A stretch of 64,000 nucleotides of DNA from Saccharibacillus nicotianae (GTDB lineage: Bacteria > Bacillota > Bacilli > Paenibacillales > Paenibacillaceae). Positions 1 through 8,205 of this stretch are shown piece after piece; within the stretch, counting starts at the first letter, position 1, and every line of letters begins with the position of its first letter. The translations under genes were made by a program, and so were the position numbers. The stretch is from NCBI RefSeq assembly GCF_042681745.1, contig NZ_JBHUGF010000010.1, positions 868,001 through 932,000 on the forward strand. The letters are read 5' to 3'. The notes beneath the pieces were generated by a model. That model was not told the origin of the DNA. It saw only the letters and a program-made list of their open reading frames with translations, and did not search any database.

Positions 1-723
1 TGATTTTTTTTCTGCATGGTTATAATCAGCTAATGCCATACTTGCGACAGCAAGAATAGGGCGTGGAAGTACAGATTCGGTCATTCCTTCATGCTGACGT
101 AATAAGTCTAACCAGTGCTGGCTATCAGAATTGGATGATAACAATTCTAATTGTTCAGAGAACATCATAATGCCAGGCGAACGTAATTTGATCTCATTTG
201 CAAAAGGAAGAATAAGACTGAATTGACGTAAATGCCGGGCAATCACAGGAGTAATCTCGCTTAATACACGACATTCTTGTTCACTGAATAACAATTGATC
301 TTTTTTCCGAAAAAGGGTCAAATATCCCCAACACTTACCTTTATACAATAAAGCTGCCCGTAATTCATCTCCAAATCCAGCAGGCTCTAAAATATCTCGA
401 TACCGCGAACTCTGCTCGGGTTGACCTTCTGTCATATGATGTAATGTCACTACAGGTTGATCGGAATAAACCAGTTCATCGTAGTGATTAATATCTTCAT
501 GTCCATATTCATAAGCTAACAACTGCTGATGGATCGATTCGATATTGTGTTCAACTACTGCTCCTGTAGACAGCAAGCGATACGGATCAATATTGGTACA
601 ACAAGCACCTGCAAAAGGAATAATTGGTTTTAATTCTTCCAATAGAGAGTGGATATAAGCATAGGAAGAGTAAGAACCTTGTGCTAATTCGTCAAGCTTT
701 TGCATGTAAGTCTGTGTATTCAT
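1..723 (-). CDS. Partial GAF-type LuxR-like transcriptional regulator (C-terminus off window)
   Basis: An open frame of 241 codons runs from an ATG at 723 off the left edge, so the C-terminus is missing. The visible part begins MNTQTYMQKLDELAQGSYSS. It has the look of a GAF-like sensory half: a cysteine pair in GACCTN near residue 40, then LLYKGKCWGYLTLFR and FSEQECRVLSEITPVIARHL. After that comes the PAS-like stretch (GIMMFSEQLELLSSNSD) that precedes the DNA-binding part in many LuxR-type regulators. That family usually ends in a LuxR helix-turn-helix, which would lie outside the window, so the regulator role is inferred. The gene is divergent from the methyltransferase at 875, and the gap holds two short inverted repeats. 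The ribosome site is weak. Confidence 0.55.
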   Translation of the reverse strand, partial: MNTQTYMQKLDELAQGSYSSYAYIHSLLEELKPIIPFAGACCTNIDPYRLLSTGAVVEHNIESIHQQLLAYEYGHEDINHYDELVYSDQPVVTLHHMTEGQPEQSSRYRDILEPAGFGDELRAALLYKGKCWGYLTLFRKKDQLLFSEQECRVLSEITPVIARHLRQFSLILPFANEIKLRSPGIMMFSEQLELLSSNSDSQHWLDLLRQHEGMTESVLPRPILAVASMALADYNHAEKKS

Positions 724-755
724 ACTGATCGCCTACCTTTGTTAGATTTCTTTTC

Positions 756-809
756 AACCAAGTTCTATATTGGTTCATGTGTACGATATAAATCCCATCT
801 TTCTGGGAT
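756..809. promoter_or_regulatory. Two short inverted repeats in the divergent 724-874 intergenic region
   Basis: AACCAA (756-761) and TTGGTT (770-775) form a perfect 6-bp inverted repeat with an 8-nt spacer. ATCCCA (792-797) and TGGGAT (804-809) form a second one with a 6-nt spacer. Both lie between divergent genes, where an operator for the regulator at 1-723 could sit. The repeats are short enough to be chance. Confidence 0.25.
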
Positions 810-874
810 AGTGATCTTAGGATAACTCTATATACTTAATAATAGTTACCGATTATACCAGAAGGAGTACGACT

Positions 875-1618
875 ATGACCAATTCCACTACCTCAATGAG
901 CTGGAATGATCCGATAGCAGAGCAGTATACAGAGCGTATACATCGTAAGATTCCAGGTTATGAGTATCTATACAGGCTAACAGAACATTTACTTCATACG
1001 CAATCGCAGACCTCTACAGAATATTATTATTCATCTGCTTCAACCGAAGAAAAACGAGTATTAATTATTGGAGCAGGTGGAGGACAGGAGATTGTCACTC
1101 TGGGAGCGGAACATCCTGAGTGGCGGTTCACTGCTATAGATTTATCAGAACAAATGTTAAATATAGCCAAGCAAAGAGTGAAGCAACAGGGCATTACAGC
1201 ATCTATTGAGTGGATACAAGGAACTGTAGATGATATACCTACACATTCATCGGTTACCTATGATGCAGCTACCTGTTTATTAGTACTACATTTTATAAAA
1301 GAGCGAGATCAAAAACTAGAGCTGTTACGCAAAATTGCACAACATATGCCAAAAGGAGCGCCGATCTGTATAGCTTGTATCACCGGTAAACCGCAAAGTC
1401 CCGCTTTTCTCTGGCAAATGAAAGCTTGGAAACAACATATGTTAAATCAACAGATTCCAATAGACGAATGGCAAGCATTTGCTGATTCGATAGGTCAACA
1501 ATCTTTTCCCATATCTTCTATAGAAGTAGAACAATTGTTAAAAAAAAGTGGATGGACTACGATTACTTCTTATTTTGGAAGCTTTCTGATTCAAGCATGG
1601 TGTGCAATCAAAGCATAA
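875..1618 (+). CDS. Class I SAM-dependent methyltransferase
   Basis: This 247-residue protein has a class I methyltransferase fold. Motif I is VLIIGAGGGQEIVTLG around residues 62-77. The acidic ribose-binding position is in FTAIDLSEQML, and the post-motif segment is YDAATCLLVLHFI. These bind S-adenosylmethionine. The substrate cannot be told. There is no membrane segment, so it is cytoplasmic. A clear site AGAAGGAG lies 7-8 nt before the ATG at 875. The saccharopine-dehydrogenase-like gene follows after 47 nt on the same strand and is probably co-transcribed, but the pair does not match a pathway I can name. Confidence 0.8.
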   Translation: MTNSTTSMSWNDPIAEQYTERIHRKIPGYEYLYRLTEHLLHTQSQTSTEYYYSSASTEEKRVLIIGAGGGQEIVTLGAEHPEWRFTAIDLSEQMLNIAKQRVKQQGITASIEWIQGTVDDIPTHSSVTYDAATCLLVLHFIKERDQKLELLRKIAQHMPKGAPICIACITGKPQSPAFLWQMKAWKQHMLNQQIPIDEWQAFADSIGQQSFPISSIEVEQLLKKSGWTTITSYFGSFLIQAWCAIKA

Positions 1619-1665
1619 ATCATAGAAAAAGATCGATGTAGCGATAAATAGTAGGGGTGTAAACG

Positions 1666-2832
1666 GTGAAAAAAGATCAGATTGTTGTTGTAGGTGGATA
1701 TGGGAGTGTAGGGCAGAAGATTTGTCAGCGATTAAGTGAAGTATTTCCAGATCAAGTCTATGCCGCTGGAAGAAGTCTAGTACGAGCAGAACAATTTAGC
1801 CGTAACACAAAAGGAAAAGTAAAACCATTACAATGGGATATTCAGCAACATCCCGCCAGAGTAACAGAAGATTCTACGACCACATTCGATGCTTCGGTCG
1901 ATCCTCATATTCAAGCACAATTTGAAGAACTATATCAATGGTCAACAGTCAAAGTAGTGATTATGTGTCTGGATCAGAACGATACTACATGGGTGAAATA
2001 TTGTTTGAGTGCAGGTATTCATTATATTGATATTTCGGCTAAAGATTCTTTTCTTTATCTGTTAGAGCAATGGAATTCGGCTTCATGGCAAGCAACAGCC
2101 TTACTTGGTGTAGGGCTGGCGCCTGGATTAACCAATCTATTGGCACAGCATGTCTATACTCCATTAGATCATATTCATCAACTAGAGTTATCGGTTCTAT
2201 TGGGCTTAGGAGAACATCATGGTCAAGCAGCGATCGAATGGACAGTCGATCAGATGAGTACATCTTTTCCGGTGAAAAAGCAAGGAGAATGGAGCGAAGT
2301 TGATAGTTTTACCGAAGGACGAACAGTTTCATTTGGCAAAGCATTACCTTTTCAAAAAGTATATCGTTTTCCATTTTCAGATCAACAAGCGCTAGCGAGA
2401 ACAACAGATATACCTACCATATCTACACGTCTTGGATTTGATTCATCAGGTATTACGCGTATGATTGCTGGCTTACAGAAAGTTGGATTTTTCCGTTTGT
2501 TATCGATCTCATGGATACGTCAAGCTATCATTTCTTTATTTAATCATATCCATCTTGGTAGTGAGCGGTATGGTATTAAAGCCGAAGCGACTGGACTTTA
2601 CAAAGGTCAATCAGTAACTGTATCCGGTTGGTTAACAGGATATAATCAGTCTACGATTACTGCTGAAGTGACTGCTATTGTAGCAGAAATGGTATATACA
2701 TCGAAGATGAATAATGGAATATATCATATCCATCAACAAATCGACTGGAATGATATAATCAACCGTCTACAGAAAAGAGTAAATATAGAGTGGGGTATCG
2801 ATAACGATGCAATCAATAGAACTGAACTCTAA
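1666..2832 (+). CDS. Saccharopine dehydrogenase-like NAD(P)-dependent oxidoreductase
   Basis: This 388-residue protein starts at a GTG. The N-terminus IVVVGGYGSVGQKICQRL is a Rossmann dinucleotide-binding loop of the saccharopine dehydrogenase NADP-binding type, followed by VYAAGRS where the cofactor ribose is read. Later parts (GVGLAPGLTNLLAQHVY, TEGRTVSFG) are typical of the family's C-terminal catalytic half. Family members include true saccharopine enzymes and many uncharacterised oxidoreductases, so the substrate is unknown. It lies 47 nt after the methyltransferase and converges on the aminotransferase at 2880-4055, leaving 47 nt between stops. Confidence 0.75.
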   Translation: MKKDQIVVVGGYGSVGQKICQRLSEVFPDQVYAAGRSLVRAEQFSRNTKGKVKPLQWDIQQHPARVTEDSTTTFDASVDPHIQAQFEELYQWSTVKVVIMCLDQNDTTWVKYCLSAGIHYIDISAKDSFLYLLEQWNSASWQATALLGVGLAPGLTNLLAQHVYTPLDHIHQLELSVLLGLGEHHGQAAIEWTVDQMSTSFPVKKQGEWSEVDSFTEGRTVSFGKALPFQKVYRFPFSDQQALARTTDIPTISTRLGFDSSGITRMIAGLQKVGFFRLLSISWIRQAIISLFNHIHLGSERYGIKAEATGLYKGQSVTVSGWLTGYNQSTITAEVTAIVAEMVYTSKMNNGIYHIHQQIDWNDIINRLQKRVNIEWGIDNDAINRTEL

Positions 2833-2879
2833 TGATTCAGTTCTATCATGATTGATCATCTACAGATAAAGGATATGGA

Positions 2880-4055
2880 TTATACAGTTTGTAAAAATTG
2901 GCGCATCCGTTCTAAAGCTTCATCCAGTTGGACAGAGGATGTAGCGTAAGAACAACGTATAAATCCTTCGCCCCCTTTACCAAATGCAGTACCGGGTACA
3001 GCCAGCACACCGACTTCTTGTAACAAACGCTGTGCAAATTGCTCTGAATTCAGACCGGTATGAGCGATAGAAGGAAAAGCGAAAAAGGAACCAAGTGGTT
3101 CATGGCATTGTAGCCCAATCTGACGCAATCCTTGTACAAAAGATATACGGCGAGCATTATAGGAAGCCATCATTTCATCTTTTGCAGCCAGACCATGCGG
3201 TTTGAGCGATTCAAGTGCAGCAATCTGACCGAGAATTGGTGCACACATCACTGTATACTGGTGAATTTTGAGCATCGCTTGAATCAATTCTTCAGGGCCA
3301 CAAGCATATCCAATCCGCCAACCTGTCATTGCAAAAGCTTTGGAAAAGCCGCTAAGTAATAGGGTACGCTCTTTCATACCTGGTAGACTTGCAAAACTGA
3401 CATGCTTTTGTCCATACGTTAATTCTGCATATACTTCATCTGTAATTACGACTAGATTATGTTCTTCGACGATCTTAGCAATCGGCAACCAGTCTTCGTA
3501 GGTCATGATTGCACCTGTCGGATTACTTGGATAGCTCAAAATCAAGACTTTGGAACGTGGTGTCAGACTTGCAAGTAAAGAAGCTGGTGTTAATTTGAAA
3601 TGATCTTGAGCAAATGTCTCTACTTCAACAGCGACACCGCCACCCAGATTGGTGATCGGAGAATACGATACATAACAAGGAGCAGGCACAAGAATCTCAT
3701 CGCCTTCGTTAATCAATACACGTAGTGCCAAATCCAGCGCTTCACTGCTACCAATTGTAACCATCATTTCATGTGCAGGGTTATAATGAACATTGAAATT
3801 TGTATGCAGATATTCAGCGATACTTTCGCGTAATTCAGGCAATCCTGCATTATGAGTATACGTCGTTCTGCCTTCTTCTAGCGCTCGAACACAAGCTTCA
3901 CGTACCAGACGTGGTGTCGGAAAGTCAGGCTCACCGATACCCAGTGAAATAATATCTGTACGTTCTGATGAGTAATCGAAAAATTTGCGAATACCTGAAG
4001 GTTGCATTTGCTGGATAGAAGGGGTTAAAAATTGGCCAATGGTTGATGTTGTCAT
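2880..4055 (-). CDS. patA: PLP-dependent class I/II aminotransferase, PatA-type
   Basis: This 391-residue fold-type I aminotransferase shows SLGIGEPDFPTPRLV near the N-terminus, the substrate/PLP loop YPSNPTGAIM, and the Asp of VITDEVYAEL that contacts the pyridine nitrogen. The Schiff-base lysine is in SGFSKAFAMTGWRIGYACG, and the carboxylate-binding Arg is in GFIRCSYA. The sequence most resembles PatA, the N-acetyl-diaminopimelate aminotransferase of lysine synthesis in Bacillus, but related enzymes accept aromatic and aspartate substrates. A T-box leader lies directly upstream and appears to present an AAG lysine codon. That supports the lysine assignment without proving it. Confidence 0.8.
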   Translation of the reverse strand: MTTSTIGQFLTPSIQQMQPSGIRKFFDYSSERTDIISLGIGEPDFPTPRLVREACVRALEEGRTTYTHNAGLPELRESIAEYLHTNFNVHYNPAHEMMVTIGSSEALDLALRVLINEGDEILVPAPCYVSYSPITNLGGGVAVEVETFAQDHFKLTPASLLASLTPRSKVLILSYPSNPTGAIMTYEDWLPIAKIVEEHNLVVITDEVYAELTYGQKHVSFASLPGMKERTLLLSGFSKAFAMTGWRIGYACGPEELIQAMLKIHQYTVMCAPILGQIAALESLKPHGLAAKDEMMASYNARRISFVQGLRQIGLQCHEPLGSFFAFPSIAHTGLNSEQFAQRLLQEVGVLAVPGTAFGKGGEGFIRCSYATSSVQLDEALERMRQFLQTV

Positions 4056-4144
4056 GTGTGTTCCTCCTCAAAAGTCTTGGTATAGTGAATGTTCAAGTAA
4101 ATATTTATCTGTTCACGTATCAGATGCAGTAGAGGATGATAGAA

Positions 4145-4440
4145 AAGAAAACAAAAAAGACCCGTCCCTAAAAAGGGACGAGTCTTTTACCCGTGTTACC
4201 ACCCTAGTTCCACTTTGCGTACACAAAGTGACACTCTGCTACGTATCTATCAATACGTGTTCCCGTTAACGCTGGACATGCGGCAGCACCTAGTTGGTTA
4301 TTTCAGCCTGCTTCTCGGAGATGGCTTCAGCTAGCATCTGAACGTTGGTTTGCACCGTACCCAACTCTCTGTAGATCAGATGACAAGCATACTCTTTCTC
4401 GTCATAGAATGTGTATATACTTCGTCATTATTTATAAGTG
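4145..4440 (-). promoter_or_regulatory. T-box riboswitch leader, probable lysine specifier
   Basis: Read on the minus strand, this leader has the conserved T-box sequence AGGGTGGTAACACGGG (plus-strand 4190-4205). A strong terminator with a T run follows at once (plus 4153-4188; 9-bp GGGAC-type stem). Upstream it has stem I elements: AGAGAGTTGGG, GGTGCAAACC, then CATCTCCGAGAAGC. In T-box leaders the specifier codon follows the GAG of that last element, which gives AAG (plus 4311-4313), a lysine codon. The T in TGGT is compatible with a discriminator A. The leader ends about 90 nt before the aminotransferase start. The T-box itself is clear; the specifier assignment is my reading by analogy. 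Confidence 0.9.
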
Positions 4441-4576
4441 AAATCATAATAGGCAATAGATAAAACGATTAGCGATTGATCGATCAAAATCGTAGGCTTA
4501 GTATAATCCCTCTTTTTTAGAATTGCAATACCTGAATTTGAAAATAAGAATCTGTGCTACAGGAGTAGGATCGTAG

Positions 4577-4670
4577 TTTGTTCAAGTTTATCGTTAGATT
4601 ATTCAATAGTTTGTGAAGAAATAATCAAATGCATCTGTAGATTATTCAAATAATTCTAACAATTATTCAA
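4577..4670 (+). repeat. Paired 9-nt direct repeats, candidate YesN/AraC-type operator
   Basis: Four copies of a TTNTTCAA-type box occur upstream of the secreted hydrolase: TTTGTTCAA at 4577, ATTATTCAA at 4598, ATTATTCAA at 4641 and ATTATTCAA at 4662. Spacings are 21, 43 and 21 nt, that is two pairs with two-turn spacing inside each pair. GTAGATTATTCAA and TTAGATTATTCAA extend the match for two of them. Proteins with two helix-turn-helix units of the AraC family bind such direct repeats. The same arrangement recurs upstream of the ABC transporter at 21189-21271. Confidence 0.65.
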
Positions 4671-4671
4671 T

Positions 4672-4686
4672 TTGTAAGCGCTATCT
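4672..4686 (+). promoter_or_regulatory. cre-like site upstream of the secreted glycoside hydrolase
   Basis: TTGTAAGCGCTATCT matches the CcpA operator consensus WTGNAARCGNWWWCA at every position but the last. Fourteen bases (TGTAAGCGCTATCT) are identical to a site upstream of the GH26 mannanase at 52436. It lies just 3' of the direct repeats, where a carbon-catabolite repressor or another LacI-family protein could block transcription. Confidence 0.55.
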
Positions 4687-4753
4687 TTGTAATATGATTA
4701 AGAAGCTTACAAACGAACCGTTTGTTATTCTTATCATAAAAGGAGAGAACAGG

Positions 4754-7700
4754 ATGAAGAAAAAAGCAAGATCGGTGTGCAGTGGTATAGGAATTTCGAT
4801 CTTAATCTTATCCCTTTTACTGCCTTGTTTTCAAAAGCCTCTTTTTGCAGCCACCTCAGCAGACGTTAACCGCACAGTGACTATTAATCCGTCAAATGTA
4901 GTGCAGTCTGACTTTTTGGGAATAGGTGTCAATATTATTCCAACTAATCTAATGGCACTAGGCGCTAAATATGGATATAACGATGCTTATTGGGCAATGG
5001 ATACACAACGGATTCATCAATTTCAACCTAAAGTAGCTCGTGTCTGGTTTCAATTGGACTGGATGGAACCAAGTAAAGGCACATACACATGGAATAGTGA
5101 AAAAATGCAAAAGTTTTACCAGTATATTGATGCCCTAAAAGCGTCAGGAACTGAAGTGGAATTGAATTTTGGATGGAAAGTCGGTTCCAGTATCCAAAGC
5201 TGGTTCAACTTTCCTAATTTAAAAGATCCGTATGTTAGTGCACCTACCGATCTACCGGCTTATGCTCGTTCGGCTTCGGCTTTGCTGAACCAATTAATCA
5301 ATCAACGTGGATATGACAATATCAAATATATGACTTTTTATAATGAACCTAATGGAAGTTGGGATTTTGAAGGACCTACCGATCAGAAAGCATATTTTGC
5401 TCAAATGTCTCGTGCAGTTAGTGAGCAGTTAAAAGCAGATGGATTACGTGATCGAATTCAGTTATGGGGCCCGGAAGAAACAGGGGCGCTCGACTGGACG
5501 CAATACATGAAACAAAATGCAGATGATGTATTTGATGCGTATACGTTCCATGTATACGGAGCCAGCTATAGCGACTTGGGAGCGCGGATCGCAGAGCGCA
5601 AATTAGCAGTTGGTTCCAAGCCGATTGTTATGACTGAATTTGGATGGGGCGATGATAATGCAAGCAATTGGGATTCAGGCTTTGCTAATTCAGTGATTCG
5701 TGCTGCTAATGATGGTCTGCAAGGAGCTCTGATGTGGCAACTGAATGGAGCATGGACATCTGATCCTGATGGAGATACAAATGGAAGTTATACGATGTGG
5801 GATGGATTACCGCTAGGATTGAAGCCTAACAAAACGTATTATTCTGCGGGATTGTTAGCTAGATATGTACCTGAACATAGTCAAGTACTGGCAGTAAATA
5901 CAGGTGGAGCCAGCGATATTCGTGCTGCTGCTTTCAAAGCCAAAGATGGTAATTATACAATTGTATTGGAATCCAAAAGCGGACAAAGTAAAAATGTTAC
6001 GTTCGATTTTGGAACAACAACGATCGGCAAAACATTTTACAAAATGAATTATCAAGATGATGTACAGCGTGACGGTAATGCTTTATTGCCAGCGGTAGAA
6101 AAATCTTTTGCGGCTACTAAATCATTCACTGATTCTACAATCAATAACGAGTATAACGTTTCTATTTATACCACAGCGAAACCACAGACACAGGTGAAAA
6201 TGACACCGATCGAATCCACAGTGTCTTCAGGCAGTACAGTAACACTGAATGCTACAGTGATTGATGCGAGTTATGGCAATACAACGGTAGCAGCAGATAC
6301 GTATACTACAGACTCTACAGTATCCGTTACCGAAAATGACGTAAATGCGAAAGAAGAACAGCGTATTGTTAATGATGACAATGATATGACTACTGCCACT
6401 GCAAATACGTATGCTTCCACGTCCGAAGAAAATACACTGGCTTCCGCATCAACAGATGTGACCTGGAGTGTTGTCGGATCAGGCAATGGCACGATTAGCA
6501 GTACAGGAGTCTATTCTCCTCCTGATGTAACGACCGAGAAATTAGTAGCTATCAAAGCGACAAGTGTAGCAGATCCTAATGGATATGGAATTGCTCTAAT
6601 CAAAGTGATTCCACAATCAATAGGAAGCCGAGTAGATGCACCAACACTTAGTTTGAAATCTGGCGTATATGATACTTCTGAAGCAGTAACTGTAAAAACA
6701 GGCACAGCAGGAGCAGAGATTCGCTATACATTGGACGGTAGTGTACCTACTACTTCTTCAAGTCTGTATACCAAGCCTGTAATTTTACCGGAAGGCGGAA
6801 CGAAAGTGTTCAAAGCGAAAGCCTTTAAATCAGGATTAACAGCTTCCGGGGTTACTTCAGCATTGTATAAAATATTGCAAAATAGCACAGGGCCGGAAGG
6901 TTATCAATTCTGTATGTATGAAGGAGGGACATGTAGTTTTGAAGGTCAAGCCAGTGTAGCGTATGGAGCAGATGGATTATTCAAATATGGCACATTTACA
7001 AATGGTGTAGCTTGTACAGATGAATCTTTTGGTGGTGATCCAACGCCTAATGTACCGAAGCGTTGTTATTATACGAACGATGTACCCGAGCAGACACCTG
7101 TTGTAGCTATCTATAATACCGGCTTTGAAAAGCCAACTGTAACCACGACCAAAACAGGGCCATTTACCAGTGGATGGACATTCGATAGTCGGTCTGGCGT
7201 TCAACGCAATGGTAGCGCGTTTGGAGCAACTACAGCACCGGAAGGACAACAAACAGCATATCTCAAAACCGATGGAGGCGTATCTGGTAGTATTACGCAA
7301 CAACTGAACTTCCCACAAGGTGAATATAAGCTTAGCTTCAAAGCTGCTAAACGAACCAGCTTTGGAGGAACACAGACTTTTGATGTGTTTGTAGATCAGA
7401 CAAAGATCGGATCTTATGCTCCTACATCCGGCAATTACACAACGTATACGACCAATGCTTTTACAGCCAATGGCAAGCATACGATACGTTTTGTAGCTAC
7501 AACTACAACAGGCGATAATACAGCATTTCTTGATCAAGTGTCGATCCAGTTAGCCAGCGATACACCAACACCACCGCAAAATCCTGAAGCAGTGATAGCC
7601 AATGCAAGCTTTGAGAGCCCTGCAACAACCAATACCAAAGTAGGGCCTTTTACAAGTGATTGGGTGTTCAGTACACGTTCAGGTATTCAGCATAATGGGA

Positions 7701-8050
7701 GTGTATTTAATCCCGCCGCTAATGCTCCAGACGGTGTACAGACAGCCTACCTCAAAACCGATGGTGGAGTAGCAGGATCGATTAGTCAAAGTATTACATT
7801 TCCAGCCGGAACATACGCATTGACTTTTCAAGCAGCCAAACGAACCAGCTTAGGAGGAACACAAACATTTGATGTGTATGTGGATAACAAAGTGGTCGGC
7901 TCATATTCACCTACAGCAGGCACATACACATCGTATACTACCAATAACTTTGCTGTTACTGCGGGCGCGCATGTTATCAAATTTGTAGCTACAACATCTA
8001 CTGGCGATAATACTGCTTTTATCGATCAAGTAAAACTCATTCAAAAATAG
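4754..8050 (+). CDS. Large secreted clan GH-A glycoside hydrolase with C-terminal binding modules
   Basis: The start at 4754 is chosen because AAGGAGAGAACAGG precedes that ATG; an upstream in-frame ATG at 4694 has no site. A signal peptide (KKKARS then a hydrophobic core) ends near LFAATSA. Residues 40-420 form a TIM-barrel of clan GH-A. The putative acid/base is Glu198 in FYNEPNG and the nucleophile Glu295 in MTEFGWG. The family within the clan (GH5- or GH39-like) is uncertain. Next comes an Ig-like domain split by a Thr/Ser-rich insertion (about 500-570), then a chitobiase-C-like domain (RYTLDGSVPTTSSSLYTKP), a cysteine-bearing module (YQFCMYEGGTCSFEG), and two related 140-residue modules probably for carbohydrate binding. 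The likely substrate is extracellular plant polysaccharide. Confidence 0.8.
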   Translation: MKKKARSVCSGIGISILILSLLLPCFQKPLFAATSADVNRTVTINPSNVVQSDFLGIGVNIIPTNLMALGAKYGYNDAYWAMDTQRIHQFQPKVARVWFQLDWMEPSKGTYTWNSEKMQKFYQYIDALKASGTEVELNFGWKVGSSIQSWFNFPNLKDPYVSAPTDLPAYARSASALLNQLINQRGYDNIKYMTFYNEPNGSWDFEGPTDQKAYFAQMSRAVSEQLKADGLRDRIQLWGPEETGALDWTQYMKQNADDVFDAYTFHVYGASYSDLGARIAERKLAVGSKPIVMTEFGWGDDNASNWDSGFANSVIRAANDGLQGALMWQLNGAWTSDPDGDTNGSYTMWDGLPLGLKPNKTYYSAGLLARYVPEHSQVLAVNTGGASDIRAAAFKAKDGNYTIVLESKSGQSKNVTFDFGTTTIGKTFYKMNYQDDVQRDGNALLPAVEKSFAATKSFTDSTINNEYNVSIYTTAKPQTQVKMTPIESTVSSGSTVTLNATVIDASYGNTTVAADTYTTDSTVSVTENDVNAKEEQRIVNDDNDMTTATANTYASTSEENTLASASTDVTWSVVGSGNGTISSTGVYSPPDVTTEKLVAIKATSVADPNGYGIALIKVIPQSIGSRVDAPTLSLKSGVYDTSEAVTVKTGTAGAEIRYTLDGSVPTTSSSLYTKPVILPEGGTKVFKAKAFKSGLTASGVTSALYKILQNSTGPEGYQFCMYEGGTCSFEGQASVAYGADGLFKYGTFTNGVACTDESFGGDPTPNVPKRCYYTNDVPEQTPVVAIYNTGFEKPTVTTTKTGPFTSGWTFDSRSGVQRNGSAFGATTAPEGQQTAYLKTDGGVSGSITQQLNFPQGEYKLSFKAAKRTSFGGTQTFDVFVDQTKIGSYAPTSGNYTTYTTNAFTANGKHTIRFVATTTTGDNTAFLDQVSIQLASDTPTPPQNPEAVIANASFESPATTNTKVGPFTSDWVFSTRSGIQHNGSVFNPAANAPDGVQTAYLKTDGGVAGSISQSITFPAGTYALTFQAAKRTSLGGTQTFDVYVDNKVVGSYSPTAGTYTSYTTNNFAVTAGAHVIKFVATTSTGDNTAFIDQVKLIQK

Positions 8051-8136
8051 AGTGTGTATCCAAGAAAATACGTAATAAAGTATTTTTTTGAAATATTATT
8101 TGTTTCGCAAATAGCATGTTATCTAGATAAATGATC

Positions 8137-8181
8137 AACAACCGATAAGACTATCGATATCTATTCGTCTTATCGGTTGTT
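8137..8181 (+). terminator. Perfect 15-bp stem-loop between two hydrolase genes
   Basis: AACAACCGATAAGAC (8137-8151) pairs perfectly with GTCTTATCGGTTGTT (8167-8181) around a 15-nt loop. The stem is followed by GTTATCAAG and not by a clean T run, and the next gene's ribosome site starts about 10 nt later. It may be a weak terminator or a processing/stability hairpin that separates expression of the secreted enzyme from the cytoplasmic operon. Confidence 0.65.
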
Positions 8182-8205
8182 GTTATCAAGAGGGAGAATC
8201 ACATT

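Noticed and set aside
3985..4269. 94-codon frame across the T-box leader
   Set aside because: It runs antisense through the riboswitch and the aminotransferase start; the RNA structure explains the sequence.
6977..7537. 186-codon frame antisense to the hydrolase C-terminus
   Set aside because: It mirrors the repetitive binding modules, has low-complexity Ser/Cys/Ile content and no ribosome site; it is a shadow of the real gene.
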